In this document: positions 37,742 through 39,136 of the stretch, one piece after another
How the letters are laid out: the number at the start of each line of letters is the position of its first letter
Position numbering within the stretch: the stretch's first letter is position 1
Origin: Parcubacteria group bacterium GW2011_GWA2_43_13
Lineage (GTDB): Bacteria; Patescibacteriota; Patescibacteriia; UBA9629; GWA2-43-13
DNA length: 39,136 nt
Assembly (NCBI GenBank): GCA_000999025.1
Contig: LCFM01000010.1
Span: 1 to 39,136, forward strand
Direction: 5' to 3'
Position numbers and translations under genes: made by a program
Notes under the pieces: model-generated
Seen by the model: the letters and a program-made list of their open reading frames with translations, nothing else
Told to the model about the DNA's origin: nothing
Database searches by the model: none

Positions 37742-38506
37742 GGTGGTTTCGTTTTCCTCGCTCACATCCCACATCAATTGAAACCATGTGCGGAAAGCGT
37801 CCGCAATTTGCTGGTTGATGACAACAGTGAGCGAGGCATGTTCATCAATGTGAGAGAATCCGATATTGGAAAGCAGGACAGTGCGATCTCCGAATATCTC
37901 TATCCCAACACTTGTTGGGTATTTTTCTGGCATAATTTTATAGTGGAGGTTGTTGTTTTTATTCAATAAAGAAATATTTAAGTCCACCTCTTGTAGTGCC
38001 TGGTGTTCGTAAATGACATAAAGTTGCATGTTCTTTTTTGTAAATTCTTTGGTCGCTTGTTCTACCGTAGATCGTAGCCGTGGATCGCTCCACGCGCCTT
38101 TTGCTCCGATGACATACACATCCTGTCCTATGCGCAGGATATCCCGAATATTATTTTTCCAACCCTCAATGCCTTTATAAATATATACAGATTCTTTTGC
38201 CGGCGTTGTGTTAAACATTTTTTCTAAATCCGGCATTGCGCTTGCGATTGCCTGTTGTTTTTCTTGGATAAATTCCGCGAGTTTATTGGGATGAACCGCT
38301 TGATAGCGGTTTTCTTTGCTTTCTAAAATTTCAAATACCAGCCCTTTTTCCAAAAGCCGATTAAGCGTGTCGTATACATTTCGGCGATGAATGCCAGATT
38401 TTTGCGATATCGCGCCTACCCCAAGCTCACCCTCTTTTACTAAGGTCTCATAAATTTCCGCCTCATTTTTTGCCATGCCTAATGTTTGAAAGAGTTCTGT
38501 GTACAT
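37730..38506 (-). CDS. TrmB-family HTH transcriptional regulator 4
   Basis: From ATG 38506 (MYTELFQTLGMAKNEAEIYETL) the 258-residue protein has the TrmB winged helix with GAISQKSGIHRRNVYDTLNRLLEKGLVFEIL, the YQAVHPNKLAEFIQEKQQAI linker and the sensor block IYKGIEGWKNNIRDILRIGQDVYVIGAKGAWSDPRL. It is a paralogue of TrmB-3. The upstream start at 38524 would begin inside a repeat element and is rejected. Its leader and the 3' end of the DUF559 gene are shaped by a repeat (38523-38596). Confidence 0.87.
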   Translation of the reverse strand: MYTELFQTLGMAKNEAEIYETLVKEGELGVGAISQKSGIHRRNVYDTLNRLLEKGLVFEILESKENRYQAVHPNKLAEFIQEKQQAIASAMPDLEKMFNTTPAKESVYIYKGIEGWKNNIRDILRIGQDVYVIGAKGAWSDPRLRSTVEQATKEFTKKNMQLYVIYEHQALQEVDLNISLLNKNNNLHYKIMPEKYPTSVGIEIFGDRTVLLSNIGFSHIDEHASLTVVINQQIADAFRTWFQLMWDVSEENETTLSV

Positions 38507-38522
38507 AGTGGAAAGCCGAAAC

Positions 38523-38596
38523 ACACCCCTTAATCCCCTCTCAAGAGGGGAAAACGCATCGTTTTTCCCTCCTTGAGGAGGGATTAAGGGAGGTGT
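38523..38596. repeat. palindromic element with terminal inverted repeats, left copy
   Basis: ACACCCCTTAATCCC at one end pairs with GGGATTAAGGGAGGTGT at the other; inner hairpins CCCTCTC-aa-GAGGGG and TCCCTCC-ttga-GGAGGGA. A matching copy lies at 39025-39101 in the same orientation. Confidence 0.75.
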
Positions 38597-39003
38597 TCGT
38601 TGTTCGCTCTTCCGCGAGGAAGGGTTGGGGAAGACGTTACATGTCGTTCAATCCAATCAATAATCGTATTAACAACCCCCTCTGTATTGTTTAAAATTTC
38701 GTTATCACTAAATCGCAAAACCGTTAATCCTAACCTAATTAAATCAGCATCCCTGTTTACGTCGTCCTCGGCTTTATAGACATGGCTAATCCCGTCAACC
38801 TCTATCACTAAGCCAAGTTCAGGCATGTAAAAATCTACAATATATCCAAGTATCGGCTTTTGACGATGAAAATCGTATCCCAACTGGTTTGTTTTTAGCT
38901 TATTCCATAACACAAGCTCTGCCTTTGAGCCATTTTTTCGTAAATTTTGCGCAAATTTTTTAAGATTAGGATTGTATGGAACAAAGGTAAATTTTTTATT
39001 CAT
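38584..39003 (-). CDS. DUF559 (Vsr-like) endonuclease-domain protein
   Basis: From ATG 39003 (MNKKFTFVPYN) the protein has the DUF559 core: NGSKAELVLWNKLKTNQLGYDFHRQKPILGYIVDFYMPELGLVIEVDG, where E in AELVLW, D in VDFY and the ExD of IEVDG form the PD-(D/E)XK-like site, then LTVLRFSDNEILNN. Such proteins are suspected nucleases related to very-short-patch repair enzymes. The last residues (SSPTLPRGRANNEHLP) are encoded by the left repeat element (38523-38596) and look like repeat translation rather than family sequence. It is bracketed by two near-identical elements. Confidence 0.88.
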   Translation of the reverse strand: MNKKFTFVPYNPNLKKFAQNLRKNGSKAELVLWNKLKTNQLGYDFHRQKPILGYIVDFYMPELGLVIEVDGISHVYKAEDDVNRDADLIRLGLTVLRFSDNEILNNTEGVVNTIIDWIERHVTSSPTLPRGRANNEHLP

Positions 39004-39024
39004 CATAGGGTAAAATCGCCTCAC

Positions 39025-39101
39025 ACACCCCTTCCGTTCCCCTTTCCGAGAGGGGATGTCGACGACGTCATCCCTCCTTGAGGAGGGATTTAGGGAGGTG
39101 T
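39025..39101. repeat. palindromic element with terminal inverted repeats, right copy
   Basis: ACACCCCTTCC... to TCCCTCC-ttga-GGAGGGA-TTTAGGGAGGTGTT, largely matching 38523-38596 and in the same orientation; the centre differs (GTCGACGACGTC instead of AAAACGCATCGTTTT). Confidence 0.75.
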
Positions 39102-39136
39102 TCTGGGTGTTTTAGCCATTATGTATAAGTATATCA

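Noticed and set aside
1-39136. CRISPR array or recoded TGA
   Set aside because: No regularly spaced direct repeats were seen, and TGA ends recognisable proteins (nfo, MerR-HATPase).

Overview
The window reads as a chromosomal segment of a Patescibacteria/CPR bacterium, probably of the Parcubacteria group; this is an inference from content, not a proven placement. The hints are small and mostly single-copy housekeeping genes, lamin-tail-domain (LTD) surface proteins, several TrmB-type HTH regulators, a degenerate DAG-kinase-like protein beside bactofilin and TsaE, many tiny membrane proteins, and short palindromic repeats that sit between and even inside genes. TGA is used as a stop (nfo, the HATPase gene), so the code looks standard. 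No rRNA, CRISPR array or recognisable transposase is present. tRNAs found: Leu(UAG), Leu(UAA), Gly(GCC), Ala(GGC), Arg(CCU).

Layout. 0-6.2 kb: tRNA-Leu, a four-helix-bundle (S23-like) gene between inverted repeats, a frameshifted multi-domain LTD surface protein, a DMT/EamA transporter, a second tRNA-Leu with a partial copy beside it, a HicBA pair and a TrmB regulator facing a methyltransferase. 7-12 kb: HD hydrolase, YibE/F and ZIP transporter, L-lactate dehydrogenase, aspartokinase. 12-20.3 kb: tRNA-Gly, DUF167, endonuclease IV, trigger factor, K+-independent H+-pyrophosphatase, NusA, a newly read 48-residue membrane protein and an Ig-repeat surface protein with a 14-proline tail. 20.5-23.1 kb: YraN, a membrane protein, a methyltransferase, RNase HII and an unknown conserved protein. 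23.1-26.9 kb: a two-gene MerR-HATPase/STAS-like cassette lying between trxB and a remnant of a trxB 3' end, then trxB, a second HicBA, thioredoxin and an orphan receiver protein. 27-30.3 kb: TrmB, membrane and unknown proteins, Nudix, two tRNAs and a 49-residue membrane protein. 30.4-33.5 kb: bactofilin/DAGK-like/TsaE operon convergent with dnaN/PRC-barrel. 33.5-39.1 kb: a 335-bp non-coding stretch upstream of dnaN, membrane proteins, two paralogous TrmB regulators around a GC-rich porin-like beta-barrel gene and a RelB/YafQ-type toxin-antitoxin pair, then a DUF559 endonuclease between two copies of a palindromic element.

The best candidates for something undescribed are the MerR-HATPase/STAS-like cassette, with a phased TATGCAA operator array and 29-bp identical direct repeats derived from the trxB 3' end; the DUF559 gene bracketed by matching elements of about 75 bp; and the repeated colonisation of coding sequence by repeats (62 extra residues inside TrxB, a replaced tail on EamA, the tail of DUF559). 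Sigma-70-like promoters (TTGACA-17-TATACT) can be read directly, and two carry perfect palindromes between -35 and -10. Three type II toxin-antitoxin pairs fall within 33 kb.
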